Shown piece after piece: positions 1 through 12,151 of a stretch of 64,000 nucleotides of DNA (position 1 is its first letter; each line of letters begins with the position of its first letter). Below the pieces are notes generated by a model that worked only from the letters and a program-made list of their open reading frames with translations, ran no database searches and was not told where the DNA came from. This DNA is from Neurospora tetraspora (lineage: Eukaryota > Ascomycota > Sordariomycetes > Sordariales > Sordariaceae), in the NCBI RefSeq assembly GCF_033439725.1, contig NW_026944388.1:868001-932000 (forward strand), read 5' to 3'. A program made the translations under genes and the position numbers.

Positions 1-194
1 AGTTTCGAATTTCTCAGGCCCACTGCTTCGGCAAATCAGGCTGCGCATGACAGCAATATCACCATCACCAAACCACCAGTGTCCGCTGTGACGGAGCAGT
101 GAGCATCGACTCGTTGTTTGCTACCTGTTCCTAAACCGGCCTCGATCCCTGGACTCTTTCTCCCGTTCCGGAACATCCCACACCCACAGTCGAC
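1..194. other. Upstream region of the forkhead gene
   Basis: No coding sequence is supported here. The stretch directly precedes the forkhead start codon and is expected to be leader or promoter. No clear TATA box or operator could be picked out. Confidence 0.5.
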
Positions 195-2597
195 ATGATG
201 GCAAAGCAAGCACGCTATGGGGCGGCCGAGCCGCTTCAAATCTACCAGGACGACTTGTATGACCAGACAACACCCGTTATCAGTCAGGCCCCGATGCCTC
301 TCGCAGCAAAACCACCTCGTCGCCCTCTTCAGCCTGCCAACAGCAACAGCGTCATGCTTAAACCACCAAGTGCCATGGCGCCTCTGCAGAAATCACCCTT
401 GAAGCCAGCAAACGCACGGATATCTGATTCTTCCTCTGCCCCGACCAAGCCCTCTCAGGCTCAGAAGAAGCTCAACAACGTACAGATGCCTCCACCTGGT
501 ACTCTGGCCCCGTCAACCGATTCACTGCAGAAGAAACCCCCCATGTCCCGGTTCAAGACCGTTGCTCAGAAGCCTCCGGCGCAGGATCTCACCAACCTTC
601 AGTTTGTAGATCAGAGCCCGCAAACGACCATCTTCCCAGCGCCGACTCAGTTCAGCCTACCTCTCGAGAACTTCTATCAGAAACCTTCCGGGAAACGAGT
701 GCTGACTGATTCACCCACATCCGATAAGGAATCAAGGCCGGCGAAGAAACAGAATACTGGCGAGCCTATACCGATACCAGATCCCGGCTCGTTTCCTCCA
801 ATAATAGACGATGGAACAAAACCTCATCACAGTTATGCAACGCTTATCGGGATGGCCATTCTACGCTCACCACAACGGCGCCTCACGCTATCTCAGATAT
901 ACAAGTGGATCGCCGAGACCTTCACCTTCTACCAACTCTCAGATTCCGGGTGGCAGAACAGCATTCGACACAACCTCAGTCTGAACAAGCATTTCATCAA
1001 GCAGGAGCGACCAAAGGACGACCCGGGCAAGGGAAACTACTGGGCCATCGAACCGGGGGCTGAGCAGTTCTTCATGAAGGAGAAGCCGTCGAGAAAAGCG
1101 CCACCTTCGGCCGAGAACCTCCCAGTTATGTCTACACGCCTCGAGCCATCTCAGCCACTCGGAGTTCAACCACAAGGACCCAAATCTCAGTCATCCAAAC
1201 CTCAACCGCAGCTACTACAGGCACCACCACCACTACCTCAGCCACCTCAGGCACCCCTGCCAGAAGAACCTGTCCTACTACCGCAGCCCCCCACAACACA
1301 AGCTCAACTGGCCCCTCATCCGTCGTCATCACAGGCCACATTGATGCCTCTTCTTCCAGAGCTATCGTCAGACGCCACGATTCCCGCATCCGAGATCGGG
1401 TCGGTGGAGGATGTCACATATCAAGGGTTTGAGCATGGAGTTTCTAATGACTCCAACTTGTACTCGCCCCTTCCTGCAATTGTACAATCCTCGCCGCCAG
1501 TTCCCAAGCACATAGAGGCCCGGCACAGCACAACGCCTCCCCAACCGCGGACCAAAGGACGCCGCAAGAGATGGACCACCTCGATGGACGATAGTGGGTA
1601 TATTTCCTCGCTTGATTCTTCAATCTTGCGCCCTAGTCAGCATTCCAACCTGCTTCACTCTGCAGATCGTTCGCATCTCAGTACGGGTCGGGCGGAGGAG
1701 GAGATCGCTCGCCTTCGAACATCATCATACGATAGCCCATCAAAGGGCCGCTCGTACGGCTATGCTCCCCCTTCTTCTCCGCTACGTCAAGCTTCGGCCA
1801 CCCAGTCTGGCCAAATGCTTCCGCCTCTAACACCGGCAATGAAGCTCAAGGCACCACCTATGCCTCCACCATCGGTATCCCCTACTACCAACCTTCGCTT
1901 ACACCGCGAGAGCGTCCAGTCAATGGTTGACGCTACTTATCAACGTGTAGCCGCCTTGCTGCCTGAAGATGACTCCCTTCTACAACTTACACCCAACCCC
2001 AATTTTACCCTTGATGACATGCTGTATGGATTCGAGCGCGGGACAGATAACGTCACTTCTGAGATCGATATCTTCCAGGACAGCCCCTTTGGGTACTACA
2101 ACTTCGGAGTCTCGCCCGCTATCAACCAGTACAACGGTTCTCCGATCAAGCAGTCAGCAAGACGGCAGCGGCCTGAAAGGTCGCAATCGACCGGTGCGCT
2201 TACCGAGATGACAAACTTCTCTCGCGGCAACGGTAATGACGCGGCTTCTTTCCTCAAAGTGCCTTCTCAGCCAGTTGACCTGAACACTGGGACGCCGAGC
2301 AAAGTGTTTGAGGGGCTGCCCTCTTCACCCAGCAAGGTATTCCTGGAGTCTCCGTGTAAGATCAACCCTATGAGCAACCATAACCTCGAGAACCTGGAGC
2401 CGTGGATGACGATGAACGATCTCTGCGGTCCCGACTTCCTAGAAGATAACGACTTTTCCGGAATCGACATGCTTGCTGGATTCGAGAAGATTGGCTCGAC
2501 TCCTGCTAATACTTCGAGGCCCATCAACAATGCACCTACGATAGCAGGCCCTCCCCCGAGGCAGTCTTATAGTCGCTGCTACAGCAACATCTTCTAA
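195..2597 (+). CDS. Forkhead (winged-helix) transcription factor, Hcm1/Sep1-like
   Basis: An 800-residue single-exon nuclear DNA-binding protein. The forkhead domain lies at about residues 209-295, starting at [13 protein letters not shown]; the recognition helix reads [15 protein letters not shown] (about 250-266), followed by wing residues [13 protein letters not shown]. This is the canonical forkhead core. The N-terminal 200 residues and the C-terminal 500 residues are disordered, rich in Pro, Ser and Gln, with many SP/TP sites that could be Cdk targets. No FHA domain is visible ahead of the forkhead, so it resembles yeast Hcm1 or fission yeast Sep1 more than Fkh1/Fkh2. The family controls cell-cycle and septation genes; that role is inferred here. 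The start is the first of two adjacent ATGs, and no intron is needed. The gene converges on atg101 across a 2.3-kb spacer. Confidence 0.93.
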   Translation: MMAKQARYGAAEPLQIYQDDLYDQTTPVISQAPMPLAAKPPRRPLQPANSNSVMLKPPSAMAPLQKSPLKPANARISDSSSAPTKPSQAQKKLNNVQMPPPGTLAPSTDSLQKKPPMSRFKTVAQKPPAQDLTNLQFVDQSPQTTIFPAPTQFSLPLENFYQKPSGKRVLTDSPTSDKESRPAKKQNTGEPIPIPDPGSFPPIIDDGTKPHHSYATLIGMAILRSPQRRLTLSQIYKWIAETFTFYQLSDSGWQNSIRHNLSLNKHFIKQERPKDDPGKGNYWAIEPGAEQFFMKEKPSRKAPPSAENLPVMSTRLEPSQPLGVQPQGPKSQSSKPQPQLLQAPPPLPQPPQAPLPEEPVLLPQPPTTQAQLAPHPSSSQATLMPLLPELSSDATIPASEIGSVEDVTYQGFEHGVSNDSNLYSPLPAIVQSSPPVPKHIEARHSTTPPQPRTKGRRKRWTTSMDDSGYISSLDSSILRPSQHSNLLHSADRSHLSTGRAEEEIARLRTSSYDSPSKGRSYGYAPPSSPLRQASATQSGQMLPPLTPAMKLKAPPMPPPSVSPTTNLRLHRESVQSMVDATYQRVAALLPEDDSLLQLTPNPNFTLDDMLYGFERGTDNVTSEIDIFQDSPFGYYNFGVSPAINQYNGSPIKQSARRQRPERSQSTGALTEMTNFSRGNGNDAASFLKVPSQPVDLNTGTPSKVFEGLPSSPSKVFLESPCKINPMSNHNLENLEPWMTMNDLCGPDFLEDNDFSGIDMLAGFEKIGSTPANTSRPINNAPTIAGPPPRQSYSRCYSNIF

Positions 2598-4857
2598 CTC
2601 GCATATTCATATTTGCTGTTTTGCTGGATATCAGCCTTGAATAGCGCCGATTGGGTTTAGCACGGCATAATGACGACTACTACCACGGTGTTGACCTTGA
2701 CCTGGACTGTGTTACACACCCCTTACTACATACGAGCTTGAAGCACCACAGCCCTCAAGCTTTATTACATCTACCTCATGATAACGAACAACGTCTTGCC
2801 GCCGTCAATTGTGGTGGCCACGAGGGAACATTGCATCAACGGCGTTACTTTCCACTCACATAAGAGTTTCGGTGCCTTGCCTCTTCCTTCTCATTTTGCT
2901 TTTCGAACTTCCCGTTACCTCACCAAAGCCAGGACCCTGCAAAGGGATGTTGGATGTTTTGCCTTCTTTCAAGGCAGTTGGTATCAGTTTTCTGTTGATC
3001 TTCGTGCTTTCTATTCCGGATACATACCGGTTTCTTTGCCTTTATCTTTTAACAAAGCGTTTTTCTTTTCCCTTCCCCTTAGGTCGGTCTGTTTGCTCTT
3101 GGAATCAGCTTGGTTGGGTTGGGTTATCACGTCACGGGGTCTATTGACTGGGGTTGGGAATGAGAAGTCGGAAAACAGGTTAACGACATGAAGGAGTTCG
3201 ATGTGTTCTTCAACCGCCGTTTCGGATTTCTTTCTCCACGCGGTATGGATGGTTAGGATTGTTATGGTCTTGGGATTTTAAGGGATGGGAAATGGATACA
3301 AATGTCCTTGGGTATTTTCCCGGTCAAGGAAAGGGACAGACAGGTTTGAACCCGGTCGGCTGATCGGTTTGGTTGAGTGAGGTTGGTTCACGTTGCATAG
3401 CAAGAGCGATACGGCATGGGTTGATTGTTTCTGTCTGCCTTTTTTTTTTCTTCCTTTGGCGGTTCGGTCGGATATTAGCGTCGTCAAGGGTATCGGTGAC
3501 GCAGGACAGTGGCACAAAATCTGATTTTCCCATCTTCTTTTGCTTTTTCAGTGTTCAATCTACGGTGTCCGTGGTAGCTCAGCATGACCGAAATGAATAA
3601 ACCAGACATGAGTTACTATAATGCGTTCTTGTTCCACACGAAGCAAATACTCGGCTTTGCCTTCAAACCTCTCATAGTCACCTGTTTGTTCAACAGTCTC
3701 CTTGTCATCCCGTCCATCTCATTTCTATCTTGTTAAACCGGGCACTCTTCGAGAGCAGATACTTCGTTGCAACGGAGCCTATACAGTACATCGTCTCTAA
3801 CTCCCTCTACGTACTTAGTCGCAAGTGACTACTTTGGCCTTAACCCAACTACCTAGACCAACCGTCAAAGTGTATCAACATTAGCCATACAAACATACCG
3901 CAGAGAAGATTGACAGCAAGTGAATACTAGACTAGGGGACACTCGGTCCCAAGTGCACCTAAACTACATTACATGTATACAGTATTTTTGATTGCTTCAA
4001 ACTAGGAGTTAGATGGCGAAACGGAACCTTCTAACTATGTATACCCACTCGAGCCACTGAAGCAAGGTCACTCACTGCTCGGGTGAGCGTAGGTCAAGGC
4101 AAGCTTAATGTGTCTCGCTTCCTTTGGGAACCTTGGGCGAGGTCTTGATCGAAGAACAAATACGTACAAGGAAACAAACCAGCATTGAAAGATGTATTGT
4201 GATCGTTGTAGTAATGTGCAATCGAGAAAGTTCGAGAGTGTTTTGTGTACATTATCATTACCTACCTCTATGTATTGTGGTATCGTGGACGGCATCCTCA
4301 CGTGTGTCAGTTGTCCCATCCCAAAAGATCTTTCTGAGAGGGAATAAAGATTTCTCTGAGAGGGAAAAAAGTTAGCGCGGTTTGCCTTCCATGTCAACAA
4401 ACAACAGGAAGACGATCGAAAGTCAGAAGGAAAGAGTACGTGGAATAAATAATTTCCTTCGTCCAAGCGTATGTAATACCCAGAAAGCCACATAAATCGA
4501 AATATCTATGGTCCGGTTCGTATGGTCCTCTGAAGTCCCGTTTAACCTTCTCCCCATCCTGTAATCCCATAACGCCCTTATCCCATGCTTTGTTGTTGTT
4601 GATAATGATGGCATCTTTCTTCGCTCCTTGGAGATTTACGACGCTCCAAATACTCGCAAACCCGCTGCAAGCCCTAAATAATTATGATATTGCGAGGTTG
4701 GAATGTTGAATGACTCCAAGATCTTGGGAGGGTAAGCAGTACGAAAGGCCTGTCGTGCGTGGTCGTGTTCAGAACTTCAGATCTCGCTCATTCCCCGTCA
4801 TACTCCCTCATCTCCCCCAGCGCCTTCTTCAATCGCCTCACCCTTCTTCCTTATGAA
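2598..4857. other. Gene-free spacer between convergent forkhead and atg101 genes
   Basis: It holds the 3' ends of two converging genes. Short open frames occur on both strands (longest about 140 codons), but none has a recognisable domain, plausible splice sites or consistent codon use. The sequence has ordinary composition with T-rich runs (for example around 3440) and no repeat or RNA gene that I can support. Confidence 0.6.
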
Positions 4858-5078
4858 CTATTCCCGCCTCTTCATCTCGTTTATCAACGTCTCAGAGTAC
4901 CGCTCTCTCATCGCCTTCTCTGCCTTCATCCTCTCTTCCGCTTCCCGGGTCCGCTTCCCCTCCTCATCGAGGACATACTGGAACTCTCTGTCCCACCTAT
5001 CAAGCGTCCTGGCGCACGCCTCATCGAGCCTCATAGCAGCATCGCGCACCGAAACGCCAATGTTCGCGATCACACTCC
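4858..5078 (-). CDS. Possible extra 3' exon of atg101 (charged coiled-coil tail)
   Basis: An open frame of 72 codons plus stop, rich in Arg, Glu, Lys and Ala, with heptad-like spacing typical of a coiled coil (for example EAEERMKAEKAMRERY). It can be joined in frame to the atg101 exon ending at 5121 by an intron at 5120-5079 (GTATTT...CCGCAG). That intron would be only 42 nt, below the usual fungal minimum, and its donor is not optimal. Without the splice, Atg101 ends at 5110 with RMGIY. The coding look of this stretch is seen directly; its membership in atg101 is inference. It could also be noise next to the gene's 3' end. Confidence 0.35.
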
Positions 5079-5109
5079 CTGCGGAGTTGACCCAGGGGGG
5101 ACTATCCCG

Positions 5110-6003
5110 CTAGTAAATACCCATCCTGGTGGCCCACGAGCCAACAACTGCCGCTGCCGCGCCCCCCGCGGCCCCTGCTAGCCCGCCTGCTCCTCCTCTC
5201 CCTGCTCCTCGTCCACTCCCGCCAGTTCCACTACCGCCACCACTGCCGGAGCTTCCAAAATCGCTTCGTGCTGCTTCCTTGCTAGCGCTTTGAAGATGTT
5301 GCTGGGAGGTGGCATGGAGGCCGTGGTGTGGGTTGACGTTGATTTGGTAGGTAAACGGGTTGGAATCGTTGGTGGTGATGGGCGGGATGTGGTCCTTGTG
5401 GGTATTGGCGATGGTGATGCATTTGAAGACAGTTGATTGGAGGGTGGATTCCATTGCGTTGCGGACTTTATGTCGTTCTTTTCGCAGGGAGAAAAAAAGG
5501 GGGGGTTAGCGATTGTAGATGTTCACATATAACGATGACGGAATTGAACCGGAAAAAAACATACCTGACTCAGTCCGCGGCTCAGCAACCGTCACCTTAA
5601 CCGTCCAGTTCTCCCAACACACCTCGTCGTCGCCCCTCCCCATACCATACCACGTCTTCCTGCGCTTCTTCTCAAAGAACTGCACCGTTATCTGCCCGCG
5701 ACCCCCACCGCCTCCGCTATATCCGGGACCGGGACCGCCATAATGATGTTGCGACGAAGAAGACTGGTTGCGGTCGACCTCGAGCTGGCGCACGAGCGTG
5801 GCGACCCGCTGGTCGATGAGCGTCTCGATCTCGGCGTCGGGGATGTAGGCCAGCTCGAGGCCGCACACGTCGCGCGTCTTGGGCTCGTGGGAGACGAAGT
5901 AGCGCAGGAAGAAGATGGTGTGGAGGATGCCGCGGACGACGTCGCGCACGGAGGCGGGATCGGCAAAGGCCTCGAGGGTGAACTCGGGCGCGACTTTCTC
6001 CAT
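5110..6003 (-). CDS. atg101: Autophagy-related protein 101 (Atg101)
   Basis: HORMA-domain subunit of the Atg1/ULK1 initiation complex that binds and stabilises Atg13 at the phagophore assembly site. Two exons: 6003-5565 and 5477-5110, with a GTATGT donor at 5564 and an AAAAG acceptor ending at 5478; the join restores an unbroken frame (TESERHKVRNAM) and gives 268 residues. Hallmarks are the N-terminal helix VRDVVRGILHTIFFLRYF, a central WENWTVKVTV strand, and the ITIANTHKDHIPPI segment that matches the family's C-terminal half. It is longer than human ATG101 (218 residues) because of a Ser/Gln/Gly loop near residues 80-100 and a Gly/Ala-rich tail. Yeast Saccharomyces lacks Atg101 but filamentous fungi keep it. 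It is divergent from pex3 across 1.2 kb. The 3' end may continue into a further exon at 5078-4858. Confidence 0.9.
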
Positions 6004-7191
6004 GGTTGCGGCGGTATTCGATAAAGATGGTAATTATTTGGTTGGTATGTTGTGTCTCGCTGGATAGCTGGGATGACGGCGGTTCCTTTCGCGGCGGCTG
6101 AGGTTTTGGCGGAGGGAGGTCCGGCGCTTCCCGTCGTTCTTGTTCTCGTTCTTCTCGTTCCTGTTCCCTTTCCGGTTTCTTTAGGTCATGCGATTACGGC
6201 AGGCGACCGACCGGTGACAAGCGATAAGCGGCGGCAGGATGGTGGAGGGGTAATTGATTATCGATTAAGGTACGGCGGAAAGATACAAATGCGCATTGAT
6301 GGGACAAATTGAGGGGCAACAAGCAGCAGTTCTCTGCACTCTGCAAAGTCTGCAGTGATCTCCCTGGCGCGGCTTCGGGGCGGCTGGGCGGTCAAAGAGT
6401 TGTTAAGGACAAGGGCGGTTTTTGGCGGATGGTGTGACGTTGTTCCTTTCTGGGGTCCAACTTCCCTGTCACTTGCGGGACCTGCGGGACCCCGGGGGTC
6501 GCCGGAGCCCACGCTGGCTGCAAGAGCCCCACATGCCCCGGATTTGGTTGGGGATTGAAGACTGGGATTGCTCCTTTGAGAAAGAGAAATGACATCAGCA
6601 GTTTGACCCCTTTTCATCGACTGAACGCACCGTGACCAGCCCAATGAGCCGTATGAGTGTCTTAGATGCACATAGTTATTCATAAAAGTTGGTCATTTAC
6701 TGCGACCATAAAATGGATCATCGAAGCTCGATAACGAAGGCAGTTTTCAAAAAGGCCGGGGTGATTTGGCGTACTTTACCCCTGTCGGAGCACGACCGGA
6801 GCTGGACCCAGTCGTAACTTACATACGTTACAACTCGTAACAAAACGCCACACACTGGGTACGGCTGACAGGGTTAGGGTCTCCGCAGGGATCGATCAGC
6901 CCTATCAGCCCGATTGGCCACGAGCCGAGGTTATCAGTGCGCTACGGGGCATCCGCTCGATGGATTACAGTACGGGGGCGCGACCTGGACTCCCGAATTT
7001 AGCTGAAGCTGGGGGGCTCTTCACCGTTAGGAACCCATACTTCGAGATCCATTCTAGCTGCAAACTCGAGATTCGACGACCACGCATCGCATACGACACC
7101 GGCCGATTACATATGCGCCATCGATAAAGACCTTGAATAAGACGGGGCACGACCAATTGAGCTTGCCGTCCTACAATTCCCAATCGCCGCC
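6004..7191. promoter_or_regulatory. Shared upstream region between divergent atg101 and pex3
   Basis: About 1.2 kb separates the two divergent starts, so both promoters must lie here. GC-rich stretches (for example around 6470-6500) alternate with ordinary sequence. No coding region is supported, and no binding site could be assigned to a named regulator with confidence. Confidence 0.55.
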
Positions 7192-9169
7192 ATGCTCGCC
7201 TCGACGCGGCGGTGGTTCAAGCGCAATCGCACACCTTTGGCCATCGGTGCTGGTGTTGTCGGCGCCGGCTACGTCGCGACCCAATATGTCCTGAGGAAGC
7301 TCAATAATGCGCGCGAGCGCATGAGCAGCGATCGCATAGCCAAGGAGAAGTACGTTTTTGTTGATCTCCTTGACGTCGTCGGCTAACCCCTGAACCCCCT
7401 TATCGACAGTTTGCGACGCCGCTTCGAACAGAACCAGGAGGACTGCACCTTTACCGTCCTCGCCCTCCTACCTACCGCGACGACGAACATCCTCGAGGCC
7501 CTCAATACCGAAAGGATCACATACGAGATCCAGCAGATGAAGAGCCCAGCCAACAGGAAGAAGAGCATCAGCTCTCTCACCCCAAGCATATCCGAGGTCG
7601 GCACCATGGACGACGATGGCCGTAGTATGATCAGCGGATTCAGTGTGCAGAGCGAGGGTGGTGCATATCCCAGCTTCCTGGCCCCAGGGCCTCTACCATC
7701 TGTCGCAGAGGGGGAATCGGCCCCCCAACCAGAGGCGCCCAAGAAGCCGCGCAAGACTAAGAGACAGCTCTGGGATGACCTCAAGATCAGCTGTGAGCCC
7801 CCATCCTGGCCATCCTCCATCTTCCCACTGGACTCGACTAACACACTGTTGGACAGCAATTACCCGTTCTTTCACCCTGATTTATACTCTCGGTCTACTT
7901 ACCATGCTCACACGGATCCAGCTCAACCTCCTCGGCCGTCGCAGCTACCTCTCATCTGTCGTCTCCCTCGCCACCGGCTCCGCGCGCGAGGGCGCCATCG
8001 CGCTCGAGAACAACGACGACGACGGCGATCTCGACGGGGAAGGCCAGGCCTACGGCTCCGATTTCGAAGTCAACCGCAAGTACCTCACCTTCTCGTGGTG
8101 GCTTCTCAACCGGGGCTGGGTGGACGTCATGCAGCGGGTTGAGTCCGCCGTCCGACAAGTCTTCGGCCCGCTCTCGCCTCGTGACACCATCACCTTCGAC
8201 GCCTTCTCCAAGCTCACCCGCGAGGTGCGCACCATCATCGAAGGCTCTTCGGCTGGTCAGGGAGGCGCAGCAAGCACGCAATGGCTCCCCTTCCTCCTCC
8301 CGCCTCAAAACATGGAGGACTTCGTCCTTCGCGAATCCGGCATCCTAGTAGACGACTCCCAGCTCTCCTCGCCGCCCAGCGCCACCCCCGAGGGCGAGTC
8401 CACCACCTCCCTCCGCCGCCTCCTCGACGAAACCGCCGACCTAATCGAGTCCCCCGCCTTCTCCTCCGTGCTCACCCAGCTTCTCGACGAGGGTTTCACC
8501 GTCCTTCTCGACAACAAACTCACCGTCGGCGCCTTCGAAACACCCTCCCTGCCCGCCGCCGTCCCGCCCGCCGTGACACTCACTCCCGAAGCCGCCGCCG
8601 CCGGCGAAGACGTAGTCACGTCCACGACCCTCGTCGCCACTTCCTCCGACCTCAACAACGTCAACAACGCGGGGCGCCAAAGTATCGACATTGAACGCCC
8701 CGCCGTTACCCGCGCCGTCCTCCTCCCCAAGATTCTTTCGATTCTCACCCGCCAGGCCCACGCCATCGGCAACGGAATGCCGAATGAGTACCTCCAAGCC
8801 ATGGAAGGCGTTCGCGACCTGGAAGGTTTCGCGGCCGTGGTGTATAGCAGTAATTGGCAGGCGGAGATTGCGAGCGAGGAGTATGCTGGTGTTCCGGCGG
8901 CTCCTGTGTCTGCGCCACCACCATCAGCTCCCGCTCCCAGGGGAAGTAGTAGGAGAGAAAGGACAGCAACAGTGGAAGAAGAGTCGGCGGTGCTGGTCGA
9001 GTCTCAGTCATTAGGTGTGTCTGGGACAACGGCGGCGGCTGTGGAAGAGAGTTTGGTGGTTGTGGATCCTAATCCGGATCCGACGGCTGGGTTTGATAGT
9101 GCGTGGGAGAGGGCGATGAGCGCGTCGCAGGCGGGGTCGAGGGGGCCGTCTTTTGAGGATAGGAGATGA
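7192..9169 (+). CDS. pex3: Peroxin-3 (Pex3), peroxisomal membrane biogenesis factor
   Basis: Integral peroxisomal membrane protein that docks Pex19 with its cargo of membrane proteins and is needed for de novo peroxisome formation. Three exons: 7192-7349, 7410-7792 and 7857-9169. Introns start GTACGT and GTGAGC and end CGACAG and GGACAG, with CTAAC-type branch sites; together they give 617 residues. The N-terminus is typical: a basic stretch (RRWFKRNRTP), then a Gly/Val/Ala-rich membrane span at about residues 16-33, then a charged linker. NLRRRFEQNQEDCTFTVLAL follows directly after the first splice and is a strong Pex3 signature. LLTMLTRIQLNLLGRRSYL marks the cytosolic helical core. Insertions rich in Ser and Pro (about 105-165) and an Ala/Val-rich C-terminal tail make it longer than yeast Pex3 (441 residues). 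Confidence 0.95.
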
Positions 9170-10154
9170 GGTTGTGTAAGTAATAGTTTATGTGTGGAGG
9201 GTTATATGCATTGGACGGGGAGAATTGATTGGATGGGTGGGTGGGTTTTTTGTATAATGAACTGATGGACGGATGGACGAGGGCGTGTAGTGCGAGAGAA
9301 ACGAGGGGAGTAGGGGAGGGGCAAGGGGAAGGGGAAGGGGGGGAGGCTAGATAATGAGTGTTTATGTTATACTATTACTATTACTCTAAGATAGCATTAT
9401 ACGTATTAGATGGAATAAAGAGGATCATAAAGCTTCCAGGTCTCAAGGTGGATTTTTGAGAGTTGGTTGTGGCGGCCAAGATTGGTTGGTGTTGGGTTAA
9501 GAAGTGGTTTTATGTGCCATTAATTTGTTGGTATTCATTATGTTGGTTCTTTCATTACGACTATTATGTGAATGGTATAAATGTTCCACCATTTCCATCA
9601 CGGCCATCCCGCGCCGGTGCTCTCGACGGATCGTTTCACGTCTTTATATGCATACATTCCTCCTCTTCATCTGGTCTCATGGCGAGGCCAGTTCCGAAAG
9701 CGGCCAGCTCCATTGGATTGGTCCACTTGTGTCTTGCATAAAACTGACCCGAAAAACTCCCGCTGCTTATATTCCCTTTTAGTGAGCCCAGGCTCTCTCT
9801 CGCTCGCGAATCGACAATGGTTTGGGCTCGGGCTCTCTAATCCTTTAGCCAGAGGCCATAAGCCGGACCTAACCCAAAGTCTTGCCCCGGGGGAACCTCA
9901 TTGCACTACTGCCTTTATCCCGTTATCGTTGGCCGCCGGTTCGACCGCTATGTATCGAACTCTTTCATCAGCTTTTTTTATGTCTGCCAGGGAGCAGAAA
10001 ACTGAGCGAGTATGTTGATGGGTTTGGGTGGGCTCAAGACGGTAGATGGAGTGTCGTTGGAAGCCCCAATTGCAAAGCGAGAACGGCCGGATCGGGTGTT
10101 TGTGCTCATGTGCTGTAGTGAATAATCTCAATCAAGGGCTGGACGAAGAAGTTC
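9170..10154. other. Spacer between convergent pex3 and bet5
   Basis: The two genes end toward each other. The first 200 bases are G-rich (around 9300-9350) and then AT-rich, as expected of a 3' untranslated region. Short open frames at 9463-10118 have no domain or homology that I recognise and are left uncalled. Confidence 0.55.
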
Positions 10155-10883
10155 TCACATCAAACCCGTGATAAACTGATTCAGACCCAGCTCGAATAAC
10201 TCGTTCCTGACGCCGGCGCCGCCTTTGTGTTCGACGGGTGAGAGGGGGTTTTTGACCACTGTTATCGTTAAACTTCCGTTAGCCCCTTTTCATCCCCTTT
10301 TCTAACCCATTCACAACCACAACCACAACCACAACCACGCCCTCCGGGGAAGGAGTGCTAGTCCAAACAGACTCACCATATTCACACCACAAATTAATGT
10401 ATATCTGATGCATCACGTTCCGCATGCTCAGCGTCCCCGTGTCCGTCAACATGACAAAGCGCAGGTTGCTCGCCGTCTCGTAGTAGTGCAGCTTGTACTG
10501 GGCCGTTCGGTAGCTAATAAACGCGTCGTCTTCGCCGCCCAGCTTGCGCACCATGTTGCGCAGCGAGAACACGGTGCCGAAGATCAGCTTGGCGTCGTCC
10601 GACGCTTTGTTGGCCGCGCTGACGGCCGAGCGTGCGCTGCGCAGTGTGTTGGGAGGATGATGATGAGGGTCGGAGGAGGCGACGGCGGCGCCGGTAGTGC
10701 TTGTCGGGCCATCATGTTGTTGTTGTGCCCCCGGGGCAGGAGGGGGTGGGAGCCAGGTTTTGGAGTAGATGCATTCCGCTGTTGGTTGGGTAAGGGGAAA
10801 GTTAGTAAGGTGTCGGATTGGGGGATAAGGGGGCGGGCGGGCTTACTATGCCGGTCGAAGATGTAAAACGAGTAGACGACCAT
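10155..10883 (-). CDS. bet5: TRAPP complex subunit Bet5 (TRAPPC1 homologue)
   Basis: Small longin-fold core subunit of the TRAPP complexes, the exchange factors for Ypt1/Rab1 that tether vesicles in ER-Golgi traffic. Three exons: 10883-10847, 10778-10377 and 10258-10155; introns begin GTAAGC and GTGAGT and end AACAG and AACAG. The protein is 180 residues. It opens MVVYSFYIFDRH then TECIYSKTW, the diagnostic Bet5 start. The longin core continues as LIFGTVFSLRNMVRKLGG, with YKLHYYETASNLRFVMLTD and INLWCEYVVKNPL. The end, LNQFITGLM, matches the family. A low-complexity insert of about 45 residues (Gln, His, Pro and Ser-rich, about residues 25-70) explains the length over yeast Bet5 (159). Intron 2 contains a CA-rich hexamer repeat. 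Start chosen for the conserved N-terminus. Confidence 0.95.
10312..10338. repeat. AACCAC hexamer microsatellite in bet5 intron 2
   Basis: Four to five tandem copies of the hexamer lie inside the second intron of bet5, in transcript sense a GTGGTT run. It is within the intron, so copy-number change would not alter the protein. Confidence 0.8.
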
Positions 10884-11243
10884 GGTTGGTGATGTAGCCC
10901 GTAGATCGATTTGCGGACTCGGGGGAACGGCGGATGTACAGCGAGGACCCGGAGGCGTGGGAGTGCTGTGAAGCCGACGGGTTGAAGCGAGGTAGACGTT
11001 GGGACAAGATGGTCGGAGAACTGTTGGTTGCGATTGCGATTGCGACGGGAGTTGCGATGATGAATGCGGAGCGGATCCCTGCCCCGGTGTCCCGTTGTCG
11101 GCCGCGGGAGTCGTTCGCCCGGGCGTGCTTCCTGTGGGGTTGGATGCGGGTGCGCTACGGCCCCAGGGAAATGCGCTAACAGTGGAAACTTCCAGCGCAA
11201 CTTTCATCCCGTCAGCCTCCCGAACGCACAGGCTGCAGTGATC

Positions 11244-11412
11244 TACCGTATAATCTCTCGAAATTGACTTTCGGGAAAGCACAGAGCGGGTAGGGTTAAA
11301 GGTGTCGAATGTAGGAAAGAAGCAGAAAAAACGCATGTATGTGGTTGAATGACTCCTTTAACCCTACCCGTATGTGCTTTCCCGAAAGTCAATTTCGAGA
11401 GATTATACGGTA
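11244..11412. repeat. Long inverted repeat (58-59 bp arms, about 52-bp loop)
   Basis: The left arm (11244-11302) and right arm (11355-11412) are reverse complements over essentially their whole length, differing only around 11284-11288 where the left arm has one extra base and a small mismatch. The arms run from TACCGTATAATCTCTCG to CGGGTAGGGTTAAAGG. The repeat lies 360 bases upstream of the bet5 start and 740 bases upstream of the kinase start. It may be the remnant of a small inverted-repeat element or a recent inverted duplication; no coding sequence is inside it. Confidence 0.9.
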
Positions 11413-12151
11413 CACGACGGCAAGCTCCGCTATAACGACATGCCAGGTATACACTACAAAAATAGCAGACAGCAAAATCAGCATTGTCGATTTTACGATT
11501 CTCTCCATCTTCTTGCTACAGTTCATCTATGGTAGCGGAGACAAACAGTTCTCATAGCAAATGGGCAGTGAGGAAGTAGTTTCCAAACTGAAAAGAGAGT
11601 GCAAGATTGACATCATGGAGGGGCAAAGAGCAAGGAGAATGGACAGGCAGGATCGTGAGAGCCCAAGTCGAGGTGCAGCTGCCCTACGAGGAGGACCTAC
11701 AATACTACCGGAGCTCACATGTGAGATGTTGCACGATGATCTGACCCCTGGGGAATGGTTCCCTCTCACTTTTGTGCCTTTTGTCCACTTAACGGTTCCG
11801 CCTTTGTGTGAGCCCTGGGCGTTCCCGTTTCCATCCATCATTGAAAGAAGACAAGTTTATAACAGCAGCCTACCACAGTGCCGGGTCCATGTCCTACTCT
11901 CGCCTAATGCAAAATACGTGCGAGTTATCAAAGTCTTCCAAAATAATTACCCCGTGTCCTCTCCACAAGGACGGAATTGCAACATAACATCGTCATCTCT
12001 GAACTTACCTCGCTTCCAAGAAAACCCCCGCACTACTAACTACTAGCCCAGCGCCAAAGCACCACCAAAACCAACTGTTCACGGCTCTTCCCGCTCAACA
12101 TCTGTCAAACCTACATATCCCGCTCTTATCATTTGTTTAGTCAAGACGAAA
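11413..12151. promoter_or_regulatory. Upstream region of the CaMKK-type kinase gene
   Basis: The final 100 bases before the start codon are C/A/T-rich and purine-poor, typical of a fungal leader. An open frame of 161 codons at 11561-12046 shows no domain, and its start and end do not suggest a gene. Nothing else is supported. Confidence 0.5.

Noticed and set aside
3340-3370. GGTTTGAACCCGG resembling a tRNA B box
   Set aside because: No A box, acceptor stem or anticodon arm can be drawn around it.
11561-12046. A 161-codon plus-strand frame upstream of the CaMKK-type kinase
   Set aside because: Composition changes along it, no domain is visible, and it overlaps the likely kinase leader.
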